Below are positions 45,864-53,436 of a stretch of 64,000 nt of DNA, piece by piece. Under the pieces are notes generated by a model, which made no database searches, was not told where the DNA came from, and saw only the letters and a list, made by a program, of their open reading frames with translations. A program made the position numbers and the translations under genes. The stretch's first letter is position 1. Every line of letters starts with the position of its first letter. Origin of the DNA: Corynebacterium suicordis DSM 45110 (GTDB lineage: Bacteria; Actinomycetota; Actinomycetes; Mycobacteriales; Mycobacteriaceae); the NCBI RefSeq assembly GCF_015351405.1, contig NZ_JADKMY010000002.1, positions 388,335 through 452,334 of the forward strand, read 5' to 3'.

Positions 45864-46247
45864 CTAAGCGTCCAGCTCGCGCGCGATCGTGCGCAGGATC
45901 TCGGCGATCTGGTGGGCTTCCTTGGACTCAGGACGGCGGCCAGCTTCCAGGGCTGGAAGCACGCGCGAATCCAGCACAGTGATGGTGTCCTGCACCATTC
46001 CAGCCAGCTCTGCAGGCTTGTACTTGTGCTTGGCCTTGCGGGGGCCTTCGTCCAGCACGGTGACGCGAAGCGCCTGCGGGCCGCGTCGACCGGCCGCGAA
46101 ATCGTATTCGAGTCGCTGACCCGGTGTCAGTTCGGTGACTCCATCGGGGAGAACTTGGGAGCCCACATAGACGTCTTCATCGCCTGGGTTGGATACAAAC
46201 CCGAAGCCGCGAGCGGCGTCGTACCACTTCACTTTGCCGATAGGCAT
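45864..46247 (-). CDS. cspB: Cold-shock domain protein CspB
   Basis: A 127-aa protein. The first 65 residues are a cold-shock domain (GKVKWYDAARGFGFVSNPGDEDVYVG) with the RNP1 motif GFGFV; the RNP2 part VYVG departs from the usual VFVH. The remaining 60 residues are helical and charged, as in C. glutamicum CspB. Start MPIGKVKW at 46247 behind AAAGGTGAC; the frame to 46379 is not used. Predicted to bind single-stranded nucleic acid. Confidence 0.92.
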   Translation of the reverse strand: MPIGKVKWYDAARGFGFVSNPGDEDVYVGSQVLPDGVTELTPGQRLEYDFAAGRRGPQALRVTVLDEGPRKAKHKYKPAELAGMVQDTITVLDSRVLPALEAGRRPESKEAHQIAEILRTIARELDA

Positions 46248-46413
46248 GCTGTCACCTTTAACTTCCGTCTCAATACTTTGGCACTCATGGGGAGTGCCGC
46301 GCACGCGGGTGCTGGGTGTGCACACGAATGCGGGCAATAAATGAACAGTCAGCATACATAAGCGCAGGGCAAGTCCCAAATGTCACTCTCGTCCCAATTG
46401 CACGAGGGCAACT

Positions 46414-46429
46414 TGTGATCTTCCTCACA
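46414..46429. promoter_or_regulatory. GlxR (CRP-type) binding site upstream of rpf
   Basis: TGTGATCTTCCTCACA has both perfect half-sites TGTGA-N6-TCACA of the cAMP-dependent regulator GlxR. It lies 279 bp before the rpf start and 167 bp before the cspB start. GlxR control of rpf genes is known in C. glutamicum. Confidence 0.75.
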
Positions 46430-46707
46430 TTACGATTAGGTAACGAAGTGGTCTCTTTTGTATAAAGCGCAGGCCAGTGCGTTTTCGCAATATGTTCGTT
46501 CCCACACCTATTCCGGTAACAACGTGACTCAATCTTTATAAACCGTTATCTTTGGCCAAGACCAACCGCAGCACCCCTCCCGGGGTACTGCACGAGGACC
46601 CCACCACTGCCTGTGGTGGCGGCTTCAGAAATCTCAAGAGAAACATTTAAACGAGGACTACATATTGTCGCGATACCGCGGCACCTCGGAAGGGAAACTC
46701 ACAGACC
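46430..46707 (+). promoter_or_regulatory. Long leader of rpf with hairpins
   Basis: About 280 bp without a gene. Two hairpins are clear: ACCCC/GGGGT (46573-46586) and CCACCAC-TGCCT-GTGGTGG (46601-46619). Long structured leaders, some with c-di-AMP (ydaO) riboswitches, precede rpf genes in actinobacteria. The ydaO core could not be recognised here, so the leader is left unassigned. The ribosome site is not obvious. Confidence 0.45.
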
Positions 46708-47370
46708 ATGGGACGCCACCAAAAGCGCAACTCTTTCTCCAGCTCCTCCCGCATCGCCCTCGCCGGCGTTGCAATCATCGGAGCCACCGCACTTGCTCCA
46801 ACCGCAGCACAGGCTGCACCTGATTCCGATTGGGATCGCCTGGCACAGTGTGAGTCCGGCGGAAACTGGGCCATCGACACCGGCAACGGCTACCAGGGTG
46901 GCCTGCAGTTCTCTCCTTCCACCTGGTCCGGTTACGGCGGCGGCGAGTTCGCTCCCACCGCAAACCGTGCATCCCGCGAGCAGCAGATCGTTGTTGCAGA
47001 GCGCGTTCTGGCCGGTCAGGGCTGGGGAGCATGGCCTTCCTGCTCCAGCCGTCTGGGCCTGAACTCCGCCCCAACCCAGCGCACCGCTCCAGGCGCTCCT
47101 GCCGCTGCACCTGCTCAGCAGATCCAGCGCGCTACCCAGCAGATCGCGCAGCAGCGCGACGTGCTGGCCGTAGATGCCATCTACAACGGCCTGGAGGCAC
47201 AGGCTAAGGCTCAGGGCTTCGTTATTCCTCAGCAGGTCGCCGACCTCTACAAGGCTCACCGCCACGAGCTCAACGGCGCACTGACCGAGTACAACGCTCA
47301 GGTGGAAAACATCAACGAGCAGGTCGAGAACGTTAATGATTTCGTCGCTCAGGCTGGCGTGATCCGCTAA
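46708..47370 (+). CDS. rpf1: Resuscitation-promoting factor (Rpf1-like)
   Basis: Secreted muralytic enzyme of 220 aa that cleaves peptidoglycan and promotes regrowth. Signal peptide MGRHQKRNSF ... cleaved after AQA; the Rpf domain follows at once (APDSDWDRLAQCESGGNW with the catalytic Glu after Cys, GYQGGLQFSPSTW, VLAGQGWGAWPSCS). The C-terminal 100 residues are Gln/Ala-rich and helical with a coiled-coil look (ALTEYNAQVENINEQVENVND). Single gene with GlxR site upstream and a strong terminator. Confidence 0.95.
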   Translation: MGRHQKRNSFSSSSRIALAGVAIIGATALAPTAAQAAPDSDWDRLAQCESGGNWAIDTGNGYQGGLQFSPSTWSGYGGGEFAPTANRASREQQIVVAERVLAGQGWGAWPSCSSRLGLNSAPTQRTAPGAPAAAPAQQIQRATQQIAQQRDVLAVDAIYNGLEAQAKAQGFVIPQQVADLYKAHRHELNGALTEYNAQVENINEQVENVNDFVAQAGVIR

Positions 47371-47411
47371 AACGGACTTCACCGCGGCGCTATTCTTCTA
47401 GCGCACTAAAT

Positions 47412-47450
47412 AAGCGGGTAGCAGCTTCGTGCTGTTACCCGCTTTTTCCG
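47412..47450 (+). terminator. Terminator of rpf
   Basis: Stem AAGCGGGTAgCAGC / GCTGtTACCCGCTT with loop TTCGT, followed by TTTT. Confidence 0.85.
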
Positions 47451-47513
47451 CGTCCGCACACAAAAAAATTCACCGCCCAAAAGCTGCGGTGAATCAAGTG
47501 GTGAAGCGCAAAC

Positions 47514-47714
47514 CTACTTGTTGATCACGGTGTGGGGATGCACGTAGCTCAGGGTGGAAGGATCCACGGGGAGATCGACATCACCGTATGGGCTCAGGGC
47601 ACCAGCGGTGCCCGCAACCAATTCCGTGACTGCATGCTTACCTTCGGGGACGTTGGTCGGCCAGCCCGGATCGACATAGCCCTTTTTCGATACGTTTGAC
47701 ATACCGTTCATCAT
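47514..47714 (-). CDS. Small conserved corynebacterial protein
   Basis: Up to 66 aa; start ATG 47714 or, giving 62 aa (MSNVSKKGYVDPGWPT), 47702. Polar, without signal or membrane segment, ending DLPVDPSTLSYVHPHTVINK. Codon use looks coding and I recall short proteins of this kind beside rpf in corynebacteria, but no function is known. Confidence 0.6.
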   Translation of the reverse strand: MMNGMSNVSKKGYVDPGWPTNVPEGKHAVTELVAGTAGALSPYGDVDLPVDPSTLSYVHPHTVINK

Positions 47715-47802
47715 TCCACATCACCGGCAGATTTACCCATACTCGGAGATCTCCACGTTCCCCCGTTCCCCCTATGGCCGAGGGCGTTAGAATAGAACGA
47801 TT

Positions 47803-50061
47803 ATGACTGCACACTCGGAGACTCCGGAACAGTCCCCCGCTCATCCACTCACCTACCCACAGTGGCTGGCAAGGCATTCGGATGAAGACATCGCCCAGCT
47901 CTTGCGCACCACCCGCGCCCAGGGCGTTTCCTGGACCAATGAACCGCTCCCCGGAACCCCTGCTGAGCCCTCTCTGCGGCACCTCACCGCCCTTCAGCTG
48001 GCTATTCTCCACGCCGCGGTGGAACTAGACGCAGCCTTTCACCCGGTGTCCCTGCCAGATCTGCGCGCCACCCTCACCGAGCTTTTCGATATTTCCGGCA
48101 CTCCCGCCACGGCTCGCCCTTCTACCGAAGACGTCTCTGAGAACATCCTGCAGCTCACCCACCTGGGCCTGTTGTTTGCCCCGGAGCTCTCGCTCACCTC
48201 TGCAGACCTGGATCCAGAAGCCCAACTGAAGATTCCCGCGCATCTTCCCGCGCTCTTCGATCCCACTACCGATCAACTCTGGCGCCTGGCCGATTGCCAC
48301 CGCTGCCCCATTCCCACCGACGAACTGCCGGGCACGGTGGAGGGGCTGCCACCGCGTCAGCGTCGGCTATTGGGCACGTTGTCCATGGCTGGCGGGGTGG
48401 GGCATTCGGCCACCTTGCGCCCCGATGCCGACCCTGAAGCACCACTGCCCACCATGGTCCGCCTGGGCGTGCTGGATCAATTGGACGATTCCACGGCTCG
48501 GCTCTCCGGTCGCGTGGCCACGTACTTGCGGGGTGGCCTCATCGCCCCTGCTGGCGGGAGTTTTCCTTCCTTTGTTGCCGACGCCACCCTTCCCCCATCC
48601 ACCTTCTCCCCCACTCTGAAGGCCGATTCCGCTGGCTCCGCCACCGCAGTGCAGACGATTCAAGAGCTCAGTGCGCTGATTCACGATATCGGCGCCCATC
48701 CCATTCAGCCCTTGACCAACGGCGGTTTGGGTACTCGCGAGCTGGGTAAAGTGGCGCGGCGGCTGGATTTCGCCCCGGAGCTGGTCTTGCAAAGGCTCAC
48801 CGAACTCCATCTCTGTAACCTGCTGGCCCGGGAGTTCCCGGAACCTCCGCCACGGGAGAATGCCGGGCAGACCCAGTGGAGCATCACGGAATTGGCGCTG
48901 GATTTCCTCGAAGCGCCCCTGGCCACCCAATGGGCAATCCTCCTACTGGGTTGGGCGGGTTCTCCGTATCAAACGTGGCGGGCACGCGAAGAGGAATCCC
49001 GCCCGCTGGAACCACAACTCAATGCTCCCATCGCCAAAGAGCTGCGCGCGTTCTTTCCCGGCGCGTTCACGGCACCCAATTCCGCCGGGTTCCTCTGGGC
49101 TGCACGGCCAGCACTCGCCGCGGAGACCACCCACGTGGCATGGACCCATTTAGTGCAGGAGGCCACGCAACTTGGTTTGCTAGCCACCGACAGTTCCGCC
49201 CGCAGTGCCAACCCCGCACCCAGCGGCACGTCCGCACTGCGCGCCCTCAGTGAAGTGTTGGTGGATCGCCGGGAGAAAATTGCTGCTGATCAGGCCTTGA
49301 GCTTCGCTGAGGTTCTGGGGGAGCTAGCCGAAAAGTTGCAGGCCCTGCTCCCCGACCCGGTGGATATGCTCATCGTGCAGGGGGATCACACCATCATGGC
49401 CCCGGGCATTCTGCGCTCGGAAGATCACCAAATGCTCGCCCGGTTCGCAGACGCGGAATCCACGGGTATGGCCAGCGTGTGGCGGGTGAGCAAGAGCTCC
49501 GTTCACCGCGCGCTGTCCCACGGTGATTCCGCATCCTCCATCTTGGTTTTCCTGAGCCGGCTGACTCCGGGTGGTGAGGCAGGGGTTCCCCAATCTCTGC
49601 GCTATCTGCTGGAGGATGCAGACCGCGCCCTTGCCGAAGGAACAGTGGCACTCAGCCAACAGGCACACGCCATCGCCCACCGGGTGCCAACCCCTCAGCG
49701 CCATACGCTGGAAACCACCCACGATTACGAAGCGGGGGACTCCCGCGAGCTCGCCGAGGCCGTGGAAAGTTTCCGCCGCACCCTGCAAAGCGAAAGCATC
49801 CAGGCGCTAGATGGAAGCACCAGCACCGCCAATACCCGCACCGTGCGCACCTCCCGGGAAATCATGTCCGAGCTGCGCCGCGCCTATTCCGCGGGCACGA
49901 AGGTGCGCCTGCATTACGTGGACCATGCCGGTGCCCGGGCGCGGGACTGGATCTCCATCGTCATGATGAGCCCCTCCACAATTTCGGCAGTCGTGGAGGA
50001 TTCCGGAGACAACCTGGTGGTGCAGCCACATCGCGTGGCCGCCCTGGAAGTGCCAATTTAA
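47803..50061 (+). CDS. Helicase-associated (Helicase_C_3/XPB-like) domain protein
   Basis: A 752-aa protein of the type always found before the actinobacterial XPB helicase. The N-terminus LTYPQWLARHSDEDIAQLLRTR is a typical opening; the middle has several winged-helix-like stretches; DMLIVQGDHTIMAPGIL with WRVSKSSVHRALSHG corresponds to the helicase C-terminal accessory (Helicase_C_3) domain. The final 70 residues (SREIMSELRRAYSAGTKVRLHYVDHAGA) resemble a WYL-type fold. Helicase motor motifs are absent. A repeat copy (48579) codes VADATLPPS in a linker. The XPB gene follows 82 bp later. Confidence 0.85.
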   Translation: MTAHSETPEQSPAHPLTYPQWLARHSDEDIAQLLRTTRAQGVSWTNEPLPGTPAEPSLRHLTALQLAILHAAVELDAAFHPVSLPDLRATLTELFDISGTPATARPSTEDVSENILQLTHLGLLFAPELSLTSADLDPEAQLKIPAHLPALFDPTTDQLWRLADCHRCPIPTDELPGTVEGLPPRQRRLLGTLSMAGGVGHSATLRPDADPEAPLPTMVRLGVLDQLDDSTARLSGRVATYLRGGLIAPAGGSFPSFVADATLPPSTFSPTLKADSAGSATAVQTIQELSALIHDIGAHPIQPLTNGGLGTRELGKVARRLDFAPELVLQRLTELHLCNLLAREFPEPPPRENAGQTQWSITELALDFLEAPLATQWAILLLGWAGSPYQTWRAREEESRPLEPQLNAPIAKELRAFFPGAFTAPNSAGFLWAARPALAAETTHVAWTHLVQEATQLGLLATDSSARSANPAPSGTSALRALSEVLVDRREKIAADQALSFAEVLGELAEKLQALLPDPVDMLIVQGDHTIMAPGILRSEDHQMLARFADAESTGMASVWRVSKSSVHRALSHGDSASSILVFLSRLTPGGEAGVPQSLRYLLEDADRALAEGTVALSQQAHAIAHRVPTPQRHTLETTHDYEAGDSRELAEAVESFRRTLQSESIQALDGSTSTANTRTVRTSREIMSELRRAYSAGTKVRLHYVDHAGARARDWISIVMMSPSTISAVVEDSGDNLVVQPHRVAALEVPI
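48568..48586 (-). repeat. TGGCGTCG repeat copy (inside the helicase-associated gene)
   Basis: Reads TGGCGTCGGCAACAAAGGA on the minus strand, preceded by GGGTGG-type bases. It lies in a Pro/Ser-rich linker. Confidence 0.65.
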
Positions 50062-50096
50062 GTAAACTTGATTGATTGTTCAGACGGCGGCCGGGT

Positions 50097-50112
50097 TGGC
50101 GTCGGGAAAAAG
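50097..50112 (+). repeat. TGGCGTCG repeat copy before the XPB helicase
   Basis: TGGCGTCGGGAAAAAG, preceded by GGGT. It lies in the short gap before the likely TTG start of the helicase. Confidence 0.7.
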
Positions 50113-50143
50113 GTTGCGAAGAAGAAGGAAGAAGGGGTCACGC

Positions 50144-51817
50144 TTGAGCATTGGAACCGGACCGCTCATTGTGCAATCGGATAAGACTGTGCTGCTGGAG
50201 ATCGATCACGAGCAGGCCACCGAAGCCAGAAATGCGCTCGCCCCGTTCGCGGAGTTGGAGCGAGCCCCCGAGCACATTCACACGTATCGCATTACCCCGC
50301 TGGCGCTGTGGAACGCCCGCGCCGCAGGTCATGATGCGGAGCAGGTCATGCATGTGCTGGAGACGTACAGCCGCTTCCCCGTGCCGCAGCCGCTGCTCAT
50401 CGATATTGCGGAGACGATGGAGCGCTACGGGCGCTTGACTCTCCACAAGGATCCGGCTCACGGGCTCACGCTGACCACCACTGACCGCGCGGTGCTCACG
50501 GAGATCCAGCGCCACAAGCGGATCAAGCCGATGCTGGGTGAGGTTCTGGACGAGGACACCGTGGTGGTGCACCCCTCGGAACGCGGGCGGCTGAAGCAGG
50601 AACTGCTCAAGGTGGGTTGGCCGGCTGAAGACCTGGCCGGTTACGTGGATGGCGAAAAGCACCCCATTTCGCTGAGCCGCGAGCACGAGCAGTGGGAGCT
50701 GCGCGATTACCAGGAGATGGCCGCGGATAGCTTCTGGGAGGGCGGCTCCGGAGTGGTGGTGCTGCCCTGCGGCGCGGGCAAGACGATGGTGGGCGCGGCC
50801 AGCATGGCTAAGGCGCAGGCCACCACGCTGATCCTGGTGACCAACACCGTGGCTGGGCGGCAGTGGAAGGATGAGCTCATTCGGCGCACCTCGCTGACCG
50901 AGGATGAGATCGGCGAGTACTCCGGTGAGCGCAAGGAAATCCGCCCGGTAACTATCGCTACGTACCAAGTGGTCACGCGCAAAACCAAGGGTGAATTCCG
51001 CGCCCTGGAGCTCTTTGATTCCCGCGACTGGGGATTGATCATCTATGACGAAGTGCACCTGCTCCCCGCCCCGGTCTTCCGCATGACCTCTGACCTGCAG
51101 TCGCGGCGTCGGTTGGGATTGACCGCCACCCTGGTTCGCGAAGATGGACGCGAAGGCGACGTGTTCAGCCTGATCGGCCCAAAGCGTTACGACGCCCCAT
51201 GGAAGGACATCGAGGCCCAAGGGTGGATTGCGCCCGCGGATTGCACCGAGGTGCGCGTGCAGCTCACCGATGCCGAGCGCATGGTTTATGCCACCGCGGA
51301 GCAGTCGGATAAGTACCGCCTGGCCGCCACCACTCCCACCAAGAACAAGGTGGTGCGGCGCATCATGTCCATGCACCCCGATGAGCCCACGCTCATCATC
51401 GGCGCCTACTTGGATCAGCTGCATGAGATCAGCGAGGAATTCGATATCCCCGTGATCGATGGCAAGACCGGTAATGCCACGCGCGAGAAGCTCTATCAGC
51501 AATTCCGCGAGGGTGAGATCCGCGTGCTCGCTGTGTCCAAGGTGGCCAACTTCTCCGTGGACTTGCCCGGCGCGTCCGTGGCCATCCAGATCTCCGGCAC
51601 GTTCGGCTCCCGCCAGGAAGAGGCACAGCGGCTGGGGCGCATCCTGCGGCCCAAGCCCAATGGTGGCGGCGCGTTTTTCTACTCGATCGTGGCCCGTGAC
51701 ACACTGGATGCTGATTACGCCGCCCATCGCCAGCGCTTCTTGGCTGAGCAGGGCTACGGTTACCGCATCATCGATTCCTTCGATCTCCCTGAGGTCGCAG
51801 ATGGAGACACTCCATGA
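50144..51817 (+). CDS. DNA repair helicase XPB
   Basis: Superfamily 2 3'-5' helicase (557 aa), the bacterial homologue of eukaryotic XPB. Walker A LPCGAGKT, motif II DEVH (YDEVHLLPAP), motif III LGLTATL, RED motif in LVREDGREGDVFSLIGPKRYD, motif VI QEEAQRLGRILRP. TTG 50144 is chosen as start: it has GAAGGGG upstream and gives LSIGTGPLIVQSDKTVLLE, which lines up with the recalled mycobacterial N-terminus. The frame continues to 50072 through a basic stretch and a repeat copy. Its stop overlaps the next gene as ATGA. Confidence 0.93.
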   Translation: MSIGTGPLIVQSDKTVLLEIDHEQATEARNALAPFAELERAPEHIHTYRITPLALWNARAAGHDAEQVMHVLETYSRFPVPQPLLIDIAETMERYGRLTLHKDPAHGLTLTTTDRAVLTEIQRHKRIKPMLGEVLDEDTVVVHPSERGRLKQELLKVGWPAEDLAGYVDGEKHPISLSREHEQWELRDYQEMAADSFWEGGSGVVVLPCGAGKTMVGAASMAKAQATTLILVTNTVAGRQWKDELIRRTSLTEDEIGEYSGERKEIRPVTIATYQVVTRKTKGEFRALELFDSRDWGLIIYDEVHLLPAPVFRMTSDLQSRRRLGLTATLVREDGREGDVFSLIGPKRYDAPWKDIEAQGWIAPADCTEVRVQLTDAERMVYATAEQSDKYRLAATTPTKNKVVRRIMSMHPDEPTLIIGAYLDQLHEISEEFDIPVIDGKTGNATREKLYQQFREGEIRVLAVSKVANFSVDLPGASVAIQISGTFGSRQEEAQRLGRILRPKPNGGGAFFYSIVARDTLDADYAAHRQRFLAEQGYGYRIIDSFDLPEVADGDTP

Positions 51818-52506
51818 ACACTTTCATGACCCCTTTCGATTTCCCCGTTGATGAAAACTACGCGCGCAAGCACAATGAATTCTTCCGCGACGCCAAACGC
51901 CTGCAGCTCTCCGCCGGCATCCTCGCACTGATTTCGGTGGCGGGTGCAGCCGCGCTCTTCCTCACCCTCGGCGTGACGCTGGTGTCCGTGGCATTCGGCA
52001 TGACCCTCGGATTCTTCGCGCTGCTGTGCCTCATCATCATCCCGATCCTGCCGCGCAAGATGGGTGCCCCGCAGCACTATTACGACTCTTATGACCTGGT
52101 CCCCGCCGTGGTCGCGCAGGTCAACCCGCGGGATCTGGTCCTTCTTTCTTTGACCGACGCCAACTCTGACCCCTCCAAGTCATCTCGCCCAGCTTTGGCG
52201 GCGCGAGCAGTCACGTCTATCCCCGGTGTGCCGCGGGAAGTGGGAGCGCATGTGCCGTCAATGGCCGTGACTGGAATGCAGACGTTGCACTCCAAGGGCC
52301 TTTATGAAGAGATCTCACCGATGCCCGTGGCTTGGGGAACGCAGGATGAATCAGTGTGGAAGCGCGCTGAGGAAGAGATCCCCGCTGACCAGTGGGCTGC
52401 ACTGGAAGGGCGAATGAATCTGCTGGACGAGGTGCTGGCAACCAAGCGTAATTTGCTGCTGCTGGATCCGGAAAAGCATGGGATTCGCTTGAAAAATCAG
52501 GATTAG
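51814..52506 (+). CDS. DUF3239 membrane protein
   Basis: A 230-aa protein with two adjacent transmembrane helices (about residues 30-75), followed by a cytoplasmic domain (YDSYDLVPAVVAQVNPRDLVLLSL, VPSMAVTGMQTLH). It resembles corynebacterial DUF3239 proteins. It is translationally coupled to the XPB gene (ATGA), though a functional link is unproven. Two repeat copies lie inside (51888, 52155); the second codes TDANSDPSKSS, a polar insert. Confidence 0.8.
   Translation: MNTFMTPFDFPVDENYARKHNEFFRDAKRLQLSAGILALISVAGAAALFLTLGVTLVSVAFGMTLGFFALLCLIIIPILPRKMGAPQHYYDSYDLVPAVVAQVNPRDLVLLSLTDANSDPSKSSRPALAARAVTSIPGVPREVGAHVPSMAVTGMQTLHSKGLYEEISPMPVAWGTQDESVWKRAEEEIPADQWAALEGRMNLLDEVLATKRNLLLLDPEKHGIRLKNQD
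52141..52162 (-). repeat. TGGCGTCG repeat copy (inside the DUF3239 gene)
   Basis: Core TGGCGTCG on the minus strand with tail GTCAAAGAAAGAAG, preceded by GGGGTCAGAGT. Confidence 0.7.
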
Positions 52507-52596
52507 CTGCGGAAACCCAGTTGCTCCGTGCCACACTGGATCAGAAAGAGTGATCAGGTACACATTGCGGGATGCACCCGCTAACATGTCCTGAAG

Positions 52597-52609
52597 ATTG
52601 TTCAACAAT
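52597..52609. promoter_or_regulatory. Palindromic operator of the pxp cluster, copy 1
   Basis: ATTGTTCAACAAT, a perfect 13-bp palindrome 50 bp before pxpA. The identical 13-mer occurs before the divergent-end transporter gene of the same cluster (59187-59199). The GntR protein coded between them is the natural candidate to bind it. Confidence 0.75.
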
Positions 52610-52635
52610 CCGAGACTGGAACAATCCGAGACTGG
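52604..52635 (+). repeat. 16-bp perfect tandem duplication next to the operator
   Basis: AACAATCCGAGACTGG occurs twice back to back. The duplication copies half of the operator (AACAAT), leaving one full and one half site in front of pxpA. Confidence 0.85.
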
Positions 52636-52659
52636 GATCCGAAAGTGGGAGCACAATCC

Positions 52660-53436
52660 ATGGCACACAACACTGCAGAGCTGCACATAGACCTCAATGC
52701 AGACCTGGGAGAAACCACCGCGGGTAACCCCGTGAGTGATGACGCGGCCATGGTGGGCATCGTCTCCAGCGCGAACGTGGCCTGCGGTTTCCACGCGGGC
52801 GACCCTCACGCCATTGCGCAGACCGTAGCCGCAGCTCATTCCCACGGAGTCAGCATCGGTGCCCACGTGGGTTATAACGATCTGCGCGGTTTCGGACGTC
52901 GATTCATCGACTACGTCCCGGAAGAACTAGCTGCGGAAACCCTGTACCAAATCGGTGCGCTCGATGCCCTTTGCCGAGCCGAGGGCACCCAGGTACGCTA
53001 TGTGAAGCCACATGGTGCGCTGTACAACACCATCGTGCATCACGAAGCCCAGGCCAAGGCTGTGATTGACGGCATCAAGGCCTTCGGTGATCTCCCCGTC
53101 ATGCTCCTGCCCGGAGCAGTAGCTGGCGAATACGCGCAATCTCGCGGCCTCCGCGTGATCCAGGAAGTTTTCGCTGATCGCGCCTACAACCCAGATGGAA
53201 CGCTGGTCTCTCGTCGCGAGACAGGCGCGGTGCTACATGATCCCGAAGCGATCGCCCAGCGCGTGGTTCGCATGGTCACCGAAGGAGAGATCGAGGCCAT
53301 TGATGGCTCGATCCTGAAGCTGCAGGCAGAATCCGTGTGCGTCCACGGCGATTCCCCGGGATCGGTCACCATGGCGCAGCAGATCCGCGAAGCGCTGGAG
53401 AAGAACCAGATCAGCGTGGAAAGCTTCCTCTCATGA
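52660..53436 (+). CDS. pxpA: 5-oxoprolinase subunit A (LamB/YcsF family)
   Basis: A 258-aa protein of the YcsF family. PxpA, PxpB and PxpC together hydrolyse 5-oxoproline to glutamate with ATP. Motifs: DLNADLGE, SANVACGFHAGDP, HVGYNDLRGFGRR and VKPHGALYN. Start MAHNTAELHID at 52660 behind GGGAG. First gene of an ATGA-coupled operon whose promoter region carries the palindromic operator. Confidence 0.93.
   Translation: MAHNTAELHIDLNADLGETTAGNPVSDDAAMVGIVSSANVACGFHAGDPHAIAQTVAAAHSHGVSIGAHVGYNDLRGFGRRFIDYVPEELAAETLYQIGALDALCRAEGTQVRYVKPHGALYNTIVHHEAQAKAVIDGIKAFGDLPVMLLPGAVAGEYAQSRGLRVIQEVFADRAYNPDGTLVSRRETGAVLHDPEAIAQRVVRMVTEGEIEAIDGSILKLQAESVCVHGDSPGSVTMAQQIREALEKNQISVESFLS

Noticed and set aside
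46430..46707. c-di-AMP (ydaO) riboswitch before rpf
   Set aside because: Known upstream of rpf genes in actinobacteria, but its conserved core could not be found by eye; left as an unassigned leader.
50138..51727. 529-aa open frame on the minus strand
   Set aside because: Antisense to the XPB helicase gene; no recognisable motif.
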